From assembly GCA_963921505.1 (NCBI GenBank), contig OY997397.1, forward strand, positions 3,986,501-4,050,500: a stretch of 64,000 nt of DNA, read 5' to 3'. Numbering within the stretch: the first letter of the stretch is position 1; each line of letters begins with the position of its first letter. The position numbers and the translations under genes were made by a program. Shown in pieces: positions 52,062-62,459 of the stretch. This DNA is from Phakellia ventilabrum (taxonomy: Eukaryota > Porifera > Demospongiae > Axinellida > Axinellidae). The notes beneath the pieces are model-generated. The model was not told where the DNA came from. It searched no databases and worked only from the letters and a program-made list of their open reading frames with translations.

Positions 52062-55000
52062 ATGGCTTCCATTGCTTGTAATCCTAAATACTACGAACCA
52101 TGTCCCCGGTTCTACCACCGTGCTGCTCCCATTGCTAACACGCTGTACCTGTGGGGTGGCCGAACTCAGGACTTCAGTGAGAGCAGCAGGAGGAAGCTGG
52201 CATCTGTGGTTGAGATCTATGACCCCTACCTTGAGATGTGGGAGCAGCGAGCAACAACCGGAGTACCACCATTTGGGTTGTGTAATGGAGGATGTACGTC
52301 ATTAAATGAGACACTACTGTGGTATGGAGGAAGTGATAGCAAGTCTCGTTTTGGTACTCTTCATCAGCTAAACTCTGTCACCCTCAACTGGGATGAGCTT
52401 CATCACAATAGCCCATCACAGGGACCCATGGCTAAAAGTAGCTGTGGACTGGTCTCATATCAAGGAGACAAACTGGGACTATTTGGGGGATATGCTGTCT
52501 CCACTGGCCCAACGCAGCCTGGAACTGCATTCATCAGGGACAATCGCTTCTCAGATCGGGATGGGTGGACTAATGAGTTCCACCTCTTCCACCTCCAGGA
52601 AGGTATGTGTATGTGAATTTAGCATATCACCAGGTGGGTGGGGTAGCTGGGTAGGTGGGTGGGTGGGTGGGTAGGTATGCTTATTTGACGTGGTGAGTCT
52701 AGTTACCAGGTTGTGCTCTACATCTCCCAGGGACCCTCTAGTGCTGCCCAATCATATCAAGAGTAGATAACAAGCCAGAACACAGACTGTTGCTCCACCC
52801 CATAGTAGTCTGTGACACACTCACAGAACAAACCACATAGGTTTATACGCTTGTGGTCAAAAACTGGATACAAGTGCGTATATATGAACAGTAATGCAGA
52901 GTGCAGTTAATTATCACAATCTAGCTACAATGACCATCTAGATTTGGATGGCAAATTTTATACATGTACCTTCAGCATATATATGGTACAGATCAGAGGT
53001 CTCAAATGTAGATGTCAACATCCCTCTATATTTTTAGCCTATCACATTCGTATCTACTCCTTTAACACAACAATGTTCTCATCCAAAATTCTAGAGAGGG
53101 GATTTCCCACATCCTCCCATTGCATACATAAGGGTGTAGCTGGCCAAAACCATGTACTTCCCTAATGTCTCACCCCCAGCCAATATTCAAGTGTGCACAT
53201 GATTCTGTATGGTCACCTACTGTAGGTATGTGGTCCTCCCCTCCCACTACTGGGAGTCGGCCGCCTCCATGTAGTGCCTTCTCATTCACTGCCATCGACT
53301 CTCACAGAGCTGTCCTTTTTGGTGGAAGACAGCAAGATGGCAGGACAAATGATGTTTACATCTTCAACGTACAAACAAAGGTATGCCTGTGTGTTGTGGG
53401 TATGTTTAAATGTAGCCTTGTTCCCAGGGCAATGTGCACATTTGTAGCTAGCTAGCAAAGTGAAGTGTGCATGAGACCCTGGGGATGAGGCTAGCTTAAC
53501 TGCATGCTTGAGGTTGTCATGTGTGCTAAGGTGGTGTTCAGGTTGTGTGTCAGTTACATTCTGATTCAACACACTGGGATAGTCAAATTGTATAACTTTT
53601 TGTTGCATGATACTTGTTTCCAGGCCTCCACCCCAGCTTTTGTCACTTGCAATATAAAAAGTGGTTCATATCCTTGCTCTGTCCAGGAGGAAGAGTCTGG
53701 GAATGAGGCTAGTTGCATGATGTGTGGGTGGAGTAAAGGTGTCGCCATTTCCAGTATTTCCTATAATGGTATATGTGGTTGGTACAGATAAAATAATGGG
53801 ACACGTCATAATCAATTAGAATACGTAATCGCTGACCTTGTTTCCAGGGACCCAGAGTTTAGCTATATACCACATGGCCTGGGAATAGCTAAGGCTACTG
53901 TAACCACCAGTCCTCATATTGGTGTTACAGAGATAGAACAGTAGGACAGTGGCATCTGTTGTCCACAGCACATAAAATACCAGATTATGGAACATTATGC
54001 TGCAGCTGACAGCACTAATTGGCAGTCTGATTAATGGAATACTCCACTGGGGTTATTTGACACAAGTTACAGATTGTAAACCAAGTGTGTATTGCTTTAT
54101 ACAAGCTATTTTACAAAGGTGTGTAGACCCTATGGGAGTGTCTCTTGTAAGCTGAGAATTACGTAAGTCTTGCTGTCCTCCTTGCAGCACTGGAGTAAAC
54201 TGGAGAAGTCTAGAGGAGGCCCCTGGCCAGTGGGGAGAGCAGGTCATGCTGCCTGTTGCCTTAGCTGTGGTGAGGAGCACCCCCTTCTGCTGGTCAGTGG
54301 GGGAGTGGATAAGGATGACAACACTCTAAAGGACCTCTGGGTCCTTGATGTGGAGGCAGGGACGTGGAAGGAGGTGAGAGGGGTCACATGATAGGTACTA
54401 CAAAATGGAGAGCTAGGTAATAATAGTTAGTGATACAGTGGGTGAGGATACTGTTGGATAATTATCTGATAATACTGTATTGTGGGAAAATTTGGCGAGG
54501 ACATTAATTTGGCAGTTTGGCAAATCATAATAAAATCACCAAATTAAATTTTCACCAACAATAGTGTGTACCACCCTAACACATATGCAATCATGTGAAA
54601 AAATATCTGATTATGTCGGTGTACAAGTATTTGAAGAAAGAATGACCTGTACTTCCCACTCCATACATGTGAGGCGATTCTTCTCTCCCCAGGTAGGACG
54701 TCGAGCACGCAGACAAGGCAGTGAAGTGCACTCTTGAAGCCCGAACAACAAAAAGCTGTCACACCTTGAAACAAATAATACTATAACAGTTACACGGCAC
54801 GCCAGATGAAAGGGCAAAGATAGCGAAGTATACACTGCAAAGAGTAGTTCATCTAAGGCTGCTAGATACTTCTTGATTGAAAGATAATGTGAGATCGTGT
54901 TCGAGATCGAGAAGGCATAGCAATTACATCACGCCAGTTTGCCAATTCGGCAAATTTAAAATTCACCAATATTAAATATAGGATGTTTCGCCAAATTTAA

Positions 55001-58000
55001 CGCTTGCACTATACAATATTATTATTATAAGTGATTTTGATCTTTGTAAGATCTATGTACTACCATCCGTGTACGATAATGTTGTTACTGTAGTAGAGTT
55101 ACATGTAGGCAGATTTTACGCTCATAAATTTACCAATTATTCTGTCGTATATAGGTATGTGTTAAGAGCCCATGGGCAGTGCAGTAAAATAGGGGGGTGG
55201 GTGTTAAATTTGTACTGTCTGCATACGAGATATAGTATCCGCCCACCACCCTGAAAGATAGGAACCCTGGATAATTCATTGTTTCTAGTTTGTAATATTT
55301 TAATTGATGTAAGCTACATCTATAACCAAAACAAAAATTTCCAAGACAGTAGGGCTTCATTTGGGGAGCATTTGCCCCCCCCCCCCCCTCCTCTTGGAAA
55401 CTTTGTGCCCCTTGGGAATTTTACCCCTTTAAAATTAAATGTTGCTCACTGTATATATGCGCCCCCAAAATGTCTTTTGAACTTCTTTTGCCCCCCCCCC
55501 CCCCCTCGGGTATTTTCCTGAATGAAACATCAAAGAGAGTGAGTAGAATATTTCGTGAGCTTTAATATCAACAGTCAGTCCTGTAGCCACTTCTATAATA
55601 CAAATAGCTACTTTGAGATGCACAACCATACTTAGTTTAAAAAGGCTATACTTAGTACCTTGTGTCCTCGCTTTGCACTACAACATGTTTGCAACTTTTC
55701 CTGTAGTCCTGTCCCATTCCAAATATTAATTTCAACACCAGTAATATTCTTGAATAGCAGTCCCATTATTTCCAAATTATGCTGACTGTTTATTCCCGTC
55801 TATTGTTCCCAAAAATCATAGCTACTGGAATAATCTGCCCAACCTTAGTTATAGCATTCATGGAATTACCCGTGCTGATTAAAGTGAGTTTGCACCGCGA
55901 CATAACAGCAGACATGTTTATGTTTTGAGCCACCTGTACATATTTAACACAACAGTGACTACATGCGTGGTCCTTCGCTGTTTCTTGGCTGCACTCTCTT
56001 GCCACCTCCGGTTTTCCATTGCCTCTTTATCCTCAAAGTCACGTTTCCTGGATGCATTAAGGGTAATATACAATTACGTGCTGATATAAACAGGTACATT
56101 ATAATCCGTCACCTACTCAGACTTACACTTAGCTGCATGGGCCTCTTTCTGTCTTCTCTCCTGTCTATCCGGGAGTGACTCAAACTGACGCTTAGCTGCT
56201 TAGGCTTAAGGCCTCTCTTTGTCTTCTCTCCTTGTGATTCAGACTGATGCTTAGCTGCTTTGGCCTGGGCCTCTCGCTGTCTTCTCTCCTCTTATTCAGG
56301 AGTGACTCAGACTGACACTTAGCTACTCTGGCCTGGGCTTCTCTCTTGTCTTCTCTTCAGAGCTACTTCTGGAAAGTCTGAAGCAAATTTCCTAAACACG
56401 CACAATTGTTTAAATATTAGACACTAAGACACTAAATGCACGAAATCGTCTAGTGGAGAAACATTCTAAATTCTTTTAGGACTGATGGACAGACGGATGG
56501 ACAGATGGACAAAACCAATTGCTTAACCCTGCCTTCGCATACACGGCACGGGGTAAAGCGCGGGGTAGCTACCAGGGAGGAAGAGTGTTGAAATTGTATA
56601 AATTACTGCAGGGCAAAGAAAGGTTAGCTACATGGGCACTGCACCTGCGCTGTTGTAATACTGCCCTTCCAGTAGTGTACTCTAGTCCACGAGGGATGAA
56701 GTTAAGTGAATCCTCAAGAAAGAGGTAGGCTTACGTGTATAATTGAACACGTGTATAATTGACAACATGGTGACTGTTTACACACGGAAATAGAGCACGT
56801 GCAAGTTTCATAGTCTAACACATAAGTTAGAAAATAATTGCATATGGTTTCCTATAGAGAGTGGTACATTCCCCCTCCCCACCTACACACACACACACAC
56901 ACACACACACACCAGAACAAAAGGTTTTTCATAGCTAGTGATCTGCTTAGAAGACACCCCAGATTTCAAATATATGCACCAAACATCTCTTTAGCCTCAG
57001 GGACCTAGGTGTTCTAGGAGACTTTGCTTTGGGTTCCTGTCGGATGCACTTACCATATCTGTTTCACTAATAACCTTTTCCTTTGTCAGTGTGTTGGCTC
57101 AAACATGTATGTATGTAATTGTATAATATTACGTGTGCAGATCTCCAACATGAAGGGGAGTGGCCCAGGTACAGGCCTCGCCAGTAGTGGCTTTCAGTAG
57201 ATATGCAAGTGGAGTCTCTTTTGTTTCATTATACTAGCAGGATCATATCTTCCCAAGTAAAACTCCGTCCTTTGGCTAACTGCTTTGTTGAGGGGGGAGG
57301 GGGGCACATGCTCACAAAGTGGGTGTGGTACCATTTGAAAGTATAGAATATTTAACTGCATGCTGGTATGACCTCCATCACCCTATTTGTAGTGAGTTAA
57401 CTGTACCATCCCTAACAGTATGTGTTTTCCTAGTTTGACAATGACCACACCTGTTGCTAAAGTTGGAGTGTCAGTTTGTTTCATAAGTTCAATCATGAAG
57501 CTATAGCTTTCTGATATTTTGTCCACTTAGCTGGCTCTTCCTGACGATGTACAGCCTCGGCGTGGACACAGTGTTACTGCAGTCACCATCAACCAAGATC
57601 TGGTAGAGGTGACAATGTTTGGGGGATCCCCTAGGAGGATGCCTGGAGGAAAGGAGCAGCAGCCCAAAATAGCAGAGACTACTGTCTTGCAATTAGGTAA
57701 GTGTCTGTGATGTCACCACCTTAGAGTGTTTACATGTATGTCATACAATTAGTAATTAAGATTTACTAGCACCCCTTTATGTGTACAACCACTTGTTACT
57801 GCACTTGTGAATATCTATAATGAATGTGGGAGCTCATGAGCCCTGCAAAGTAGTCCCACTAGAATGTACATATATGGCAATTAGGATGTCTAGGTAGGTA
57901 TCTACGGGAATATTTAAAATTCACTTCACTCTATTTGAAATTGTATTTATCGACAGGCTAATTTGCCCTCACCCTTTGGCATTCATCTGTGCAGTGGTGT

Positions 58001-59620
58001 CGGTTCACAGGTGCTTTCTCTCTTCTGGTTATAGACTCACATCGCTGCAAACTGTAGAATACATGCATGCACGTAACTTCCATGATTACATATTTGATAT
58101 GCTAGTTACATTAGCTGACATTGGGTATGAGGCTAAGTCTTCGCTGCATGGTGGTAGTTTCTATTCTGTTTGTACTCCAATTATTCGCACCCTCCAATTC
58201 TTAACATACACCTCTGCTCAAAAATAATGAGTACGTTGTCTCTTGGATAATTATCGTAAAATAAAGCTGTTATTCTTTTATAGGTTTCCTTGTGTAACTG
58301 ACACTCTAAGAGTGTAACGGAAGTATGAACTAAATCATTCCTTCCCCAGAGTCGGTTAAAGTTGCATCTCCTAGTGGCAGACCCCCAACTAGAGAGTGGG
58401 TCCTGGTGGGCGTAGCCAAAGGAAGCCAGCTGGGATCACCTGAGAGGCTCATAGAGAAGTTCACGATGGTCGAAAAGCAGCCAAAAGCTACCACAGTAGC
58501 CACCAGCACAGAGCACAGAGATGTTAGTATAGCACTACAAGCATCGCAAGAAAGGGAGAGGAACCTCCAAGCCAGGATCTCCACTCTCAGCCAGAGAGCT
58601 ACCACAGCAGAGGAGAGAGCTACTGCAGCCGAGGAGAGAGCAAACACAGCAGAGGAGAGGGCCAATGTAGCTGAGCATGGAAAACAAGAAGCAGAGAGGA
58701 TGGCGGAGGAGAGATTGCACACCATAGAGGAGAGTTTTGCTGACTCTGAGCGCAGAATTCATGAAGCAGAATTGGCAGCAGAAGAGGCCAATAGGAGAGC
58801 ACAGGCGGCAGAACAAAGGGAAGCAGAGGCTCAAAGGAGGCCTCAACTGGAGGATCAACCCTTCTGGGCCATTGATCGAGAGGAGATCCAGTTCACAGGA
58901 GAAAAACTTGGAGAGGGAGGCTGGGCAGAGGTGAAAGTTGCCAGGTTTAGGGGGTCCAAGGTTGCAGCAAAACGTCTCCATAATCAAATAATTTCTCCAT
59001 ACAATCGTGACCTCTTCACCCGAGAGATGAACGTGGCAGCCAGAATTCGTCATCCCAACCTGCTCTTGTTCATCGGAGCCACTCTCCAGGGAGAGTTAAT
59101 CATTCTAACAGAGCTGATGCCCACTAGTCTGAGGGCCCTCCTAGAGCAGGGGAAGCCACTCACACAGCAGCATCTGATCTCCATCGCTTGTGATGTCGCA
59201 AAGGCACTAAACTACCTACACCTGATGAAGCCAGACCCCATCATTCATCGCGACGTGAGCAGTGCCAATGTTCTGCTGGACCACGATCGTGACAATAGTT
59301 GGAAGGCTAAACTCTCCGACTATGGCTCAGCCAACTTCCTCCGGCAGCTAAAAACAGCCGGTCCTGGAAACCCCACCTACGCAGCTCCAGAGGCCAACAT
59401 TCGAGGCCAGCAGTCCAACAAAATGGACATATTTAGTTTTGGAGTCCTCCTGGTAGAGATGTGCACTGCGCAATTCCCAGACATCACGGCTCATGAGCGT
59501 TTGATCCAATCCATCAGAGAGCCCAAGCTGGTGGGGCTAATCAGACAGTGCATAGCTGAGGACAAAAACAGGAGGCCCTCTGCTGCGGAGCTAGTAACCC
59601 AGCTGACTGAACTGAACTAA
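52062..59620 (+). CDS. Kelch-repeat + coiled-coil + TKL-type protein kinase
   Basis: Five coding exons in one frame, 772 aa: 52062..52602, 53226..53380, 54188..54373, 57531..57696, 58350..59620. Residues 1-350 form a Kelch propeller: repeats with WGG, FGG or VSGG and following W/Y (LYLWGGRTQDF, KLGLFGGYAV, AVLFGGRQQDGRTNDVYIF, LLLVSGGVDKDDNTLKDLWVL, VTMFGGSPRR). About 405-520 is a coiled coil with AEERA heptads. The kinase runs from about 530: GEGGWAEV loop (537), VAAK Lys (557), HRDVSSANVLL (Asp 651), DYGSANF (Asp 673, DYG in place of DFG), APE and a final RRPSAAELV. Key catalytic residues are present, so an active serine/threonine-type TKL kinase is likely. The junction of Kelch and kinase is supported by a phase-1 donor (CAATTAG|GTAAGT) and acceptor (CCCCAG|AGTCGG). 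Start: first ATG after the acceptor-like CCTCCAG. The long last exon carries coiled coil and kinase together. Partner and pathway unknown. Confidence 0.85.
53413..53493. repeat. CTAGCCTCG-family foldback element
   Basis: It begins TAGCCTTGTTCCCAGGG and ends CCCTGGGGATGAGGCTA; stem core TGCACA/TGTGCA. It is 33 nt after Kelch-kinase exon 2. Confidence 0.75.
53613..53711. repeat. CTAGCCTCG-family foldback element, divergent
   Basis: Left part CTTGTTTCCAGGCCTCC, right part GAGTCTGGGAATGAGGCTAG. Arms pair only near the ends. Confidence 0.6.
54473..55018. mobile_element. MITE related to the TACCGTATGG family, older copy
   Basis: Left end TACTGTATTGTGGGAAAA then TTTGGCGA; the reverse complement of the right end begins TATTGTATAGTGCAAGCG and continues TTAAATTTGGCGAAAC. 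Internal CCAAATT and GGCAAATT motifs match 13788-14352. The ends are more diverged than in the other two copies. It lies in Kelch-kinase intron 3. Confidence 0.65.
55370..55510 (+). repeat. paired poly-C tracts in Kelch-kinase intron
   Basis: Two runs of about 15 C (55375-55389 and 55492-55506) about 105 bp apart, each followed by CTC. Otherwise unremarkable. Confidence 0.8.
56040..56360 (-). repeat. about 70-bp degenerate tandem repeat, protein-like in minus frame
   Basis: Three to four units containing CTTAGCTGC, GGCCTCTC and TGTCTTCTCTCC. Read on the minus strand, one unit gives LPDRQERRQKEAHAAKCKSE and the next ERRQREAQAKAAKHQSE, with frame shifts between units. Such RQ-rich repeats occur in some invertebrate repeat-encoded proteins. 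I treat it as a decayed repeat in Kelch-kinase intron 3, not a gene. Confidence 0.45.
56884..56912 (+). repeat. (AC)n microsatellite
   Basis: About 14 AC units in Kelch-kinase intron 3. Confidence 0.9.
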
Positions 59621-60560
59621 TACTGTGTTAATTGTTTTGCGTTGTTATTCAGTTTTCATTTTGTGGAATTTTTCTTTGATTTGTTTTGTAAACAGTATAG
59701 CAGACTATAATTTAACTATTATGGTTTTGTTACTATTTTGTGTGTTAAATAGCTACTACTACTTCTTTCAGTTGAGTGCTTTATTCAAATGTACTATAGT
59801 TATTATTTAATTAGGAATTTACATACATGCATGAGCTTTATTTAAATTATGCAAAGCCAAGCTGGTTTATATTAAATAGCGGTAAAATTCGCATAATACA
59901 GTCCTGACTATTAAATTTTGTTTTTATTTTTGTACAGGTGCATATATAGGTATGTAGAATTATGTACCTTCCCTTTGTATTTATAGCTGCAAAAAGTACT
60001 GCTTTGTACAGCTTTGTCATTTTTGTATCATAGCTACACCAAACCATCATCTATAGCCTTCTGGCAAAGCAGACAATTCTGCCGATGCGAGATGACGCTT
60101 GGTGACCAAAATGCATAGGTGTGAAAAATTATATCCACAATTTCTGCCCGTAGCCGCTACTGAGCTACACACATTTACAGTAGCCTCGTTCCAAGTCTCT
60201 CCCTGCGTCTCTTGCAGTATGAAAAGCTGGAAGGAGAGACTGGGAACGAGGCTTCATTTACAGTAGGGCTGTACCAACTAAGTTGCTTGGGCCAAAAGAC
60301 CTCCCAAACTCGGCCTTCAAGTTAGTGTGTAATTGGGGTACTCCAGATAATAACGGTACACCCCCATTGAGGAGCATTAATTATGTCTTTGGGGGGTATT
60401 TACTGGTGGGGCTGAGAAGCGATTTTCTATTTGTCTGGAGGGGGTTGCCTTCACATTAATGATTTGTCCTGAGGGATCATCCATCATTGAATGCGTCTAG
60501 AGGGAACCCAATCAGTACTTATCTTCTTTACTGAACTTCGGCAGAACTCTAAACCAGTAA
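59621..60560. other. 3' flank of Kelch-kinase gene
   Basis: AT-rich, presumably with the 3' UTR at its start. It contains one foldback element (60181-60253). No further gene seen. Confidence 0.5.
60181..60253. repeat. CTAGCCTCG-family foldback element
   Basis: It begins TAGCCTCGTTCCAAGTCTCT and ends AGAGACTGGGAACGAGGC; the loop includes CTTGCAGTATGAAAAGC. A clean two-armed member. Confidence 0.85.
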
Positions 60561-62124
60561 GGTAGAGCGGGGTAATTCCGGTCACGGTATAATTCCGGTC
60601 AGTCTTAGGCAGACTCTATACAAAAGTGACCAACAACTGTATTATTTGCAAGTCTCACTCGTGCTGCAGTAATACTAACTACTCCTCGTACTAGAACTTC
60701 GATTATATCCGCACATTTCTCTATGCATTTAGCTTTCGAGCTACGCTGATCGGTGTCACAGCGGATCCAATCCCCCCGAAAATCCGATCCGGGTCGGATC
60801 CGATACGCTAGCGAATCCAATCCGGTCTGGGGGTGAATGGCATTACCTGGGAACTTGGAAAGTAGCGACTCGCACGCTAGTCTCGCGGGCCAGACTGCTG
60901 GGGGGGAGAAACTGCTATGCCCCCTACACATAGTCTCGCGGGCCATGCGGGTACTGTACTCGCGTGCACTATGAAGTGGGTGTCTTTATTCGGTGGACTG
61001 GAATGGACTACTGGACCACTGGAATGGACTACTGGAACACTGGAATGGACTACTGGAATACTTGCTGGCCGTATCTCACATGCGCACAAGATGGGAAAGG
61101 CGGGGCTTGGACCGTACTGTACAGTAACCTGGTTCTGCAACTACTCAGATAAGATAGCAATGTGTATTTTATCACTGCAGTGTACCTTGCATTCAGGCTT
61201 ACTGCCCATACTTTAAACAGGTAATGCTGCAGCTTAATTGTATTCTTGGATACCCCGACCCTCGCTCAACTGCTTCCTGTGCATACTGAGCACTTGGCCC
61301 TAGCCACATGATATTGGTCGTACCTAGACCCAACTTTACCTTTGTTTTCTTGTGTTGATGTTTCTACTTTCTACTGCTTCCCAGGTTTAGTAGCCTCATT
61401 CCCATGCCTTCCCCACACGAGCAAGCAGAGCGAGCGCCACTTTGCTTGCATGCATGTGTACGGTTGGCATTGAAAATTCAAACTTGTGACAGGCATGTTC
61501 CAATCCATTCCAGTGTTCCAGTAGTCTATTCCAGTAGTCCAGTGATCCATTCCAGTCTACTGAATAAAGACTCCCCTATGAAGTGTAGTTTCTTTCGGTG
61601 AAGCAGCTTCAGTTTTAGAAACTATCGGACCCAGAGCAAGTTAGTCAGAACAATTCCCAAAATATAAATTTTATCATTTACATAATTTTTTGTGGTTGCT
61701 GTTATTTTATATTTGATTGTACAGTAGCTGTTGTTTTTTACTTTTCCTTGCCTTGCATCATCTCTTTTGTCTCATTCAGTATTTCTTTTTATTACACACA
61801 TTATTTGTGATGTTGTTTTGCCTTATATTGCCTTGTTTTTTTGTTTTTTTTGTATTGTTAGTGCACTATTGTAATAGCTTTTATCCTAGCTGTCGTTGTA
61901 ATGATATTTGCCAGACTGCCATTTTGTGGCGAAATGAAACACTCCTGTATCGCTTGCTACACTTGTACCAAGGTCGGATCGTTTTCGCGGCGAAGGATCG
62001 AATCCGCTAGTTAAATTGATCCGGGGCGGATCAATTTTACTAGCGGATTCATTCCGGCGGATCGATTCCGCTAGCAGATACGACACCGGAATTGCATATG
62101 TGACCGAAATTACCCCGCTCTACC
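60561..62124. mobile_element. 1.56-kb non-autonomous foldback element with nested inverted repeats
   Basis: The outer ends are inverted: GGTAGAGCGGGGTAATTCCG at left, and the reverse complement of the right end GGTAGAGCGGGGTAATTTCG. Inside are further inverted blocks: GGATCC/GCTAGCGGAATC-type clusters (60760-60830 and 61975-62085), and three ACTGGAATGGACTACTGGA units (61007-61060) matched by complementary TCCAGTAGTCTATTCCAGT units (61503-61565). The centre is T-rich with no coding capacity. I infer a non-autonomous DNA element; target duplication not clear. Confidence 0.75.
60878..60948. repeat. two TAGTCTCGCGGGCC words inside the foldback element
   Basis: TAGTCTCGCGGGCCAGAC at 60880 and TAGTCTCGCGGGCCATGC at 60932, about 52 bp apart, the same word as upstream of the carrier gene and near 50.1 and 62.2 kb. 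Confidence 0.85.
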
Positions 62125-62315
62125 CATAGATTATAGAGTTCTATAATCTATGCTCTAGTCAACAGTGCAGTGCCTAGTGGCCCGCGAGACTAAATTTAGC
62201 TCTGTAAATGTAGCGAAGGTTAAGGGTGCATATTACTGACCTTTGACCCCTAGTCGTCCTACAAATGACCTTTCACCTTGACCGTTTACTCACGTGGTGC
62301 CTCCATGGTGGCAGC

Positions 62316-62459
62316 ATGACTTGCAGGAAAATCGGACGGTCTTTGCTCTCATTAAGGAGGCTCTCCAGAGCCGTGGTTACTGCTCCAGAAGTGCGGCCAC
62401 CAGACCTTAGCGGACGAGCTGTTGCCAATCTTGTCAAGGGGCTATTCCCTTTCAAGAAG
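62316..62459 (+). CDS. HYKK-like: first exon of a second HYKK-like gene (continues beyond window)
   Basis: The exon ends in VRPPDLSGRAVANLVKGLFP followed by FKK and a donor GTAAAC, phase 0. The first exon of the HYKK-like gene at 44568 ends MRPPDINGRTVAALVREVFP then FTK with a phase-0 donor. The match in sequence, exon end and phase makes a paralogue very likely. From ATG 62316 the N-terminus reads MTCRKIGRSLLSLRRLSRAV, a basic, serine-rich stretch absent from the first paralogue and resembling a mitochondrial targeting peptide; a further in-frame ATG lies at 62265. No second exon is seen before 64000; in the first paralogue the intron is about 1.8 kb, so the rest would lie outside. Confidence 0.75.

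Noticed and set aside
57976-58227. 83-aa frame just before the Kelch-kinase last exon
   Set aside because: It lies in the intron between 57696 and 58350, whose flanking exons join in phase without it; no domain recognised.
58330-59053. Minus-strand open frames across the kinase exon
   Set aside because: Antisense of the coiled-coil repeats; no splice signals or family match.
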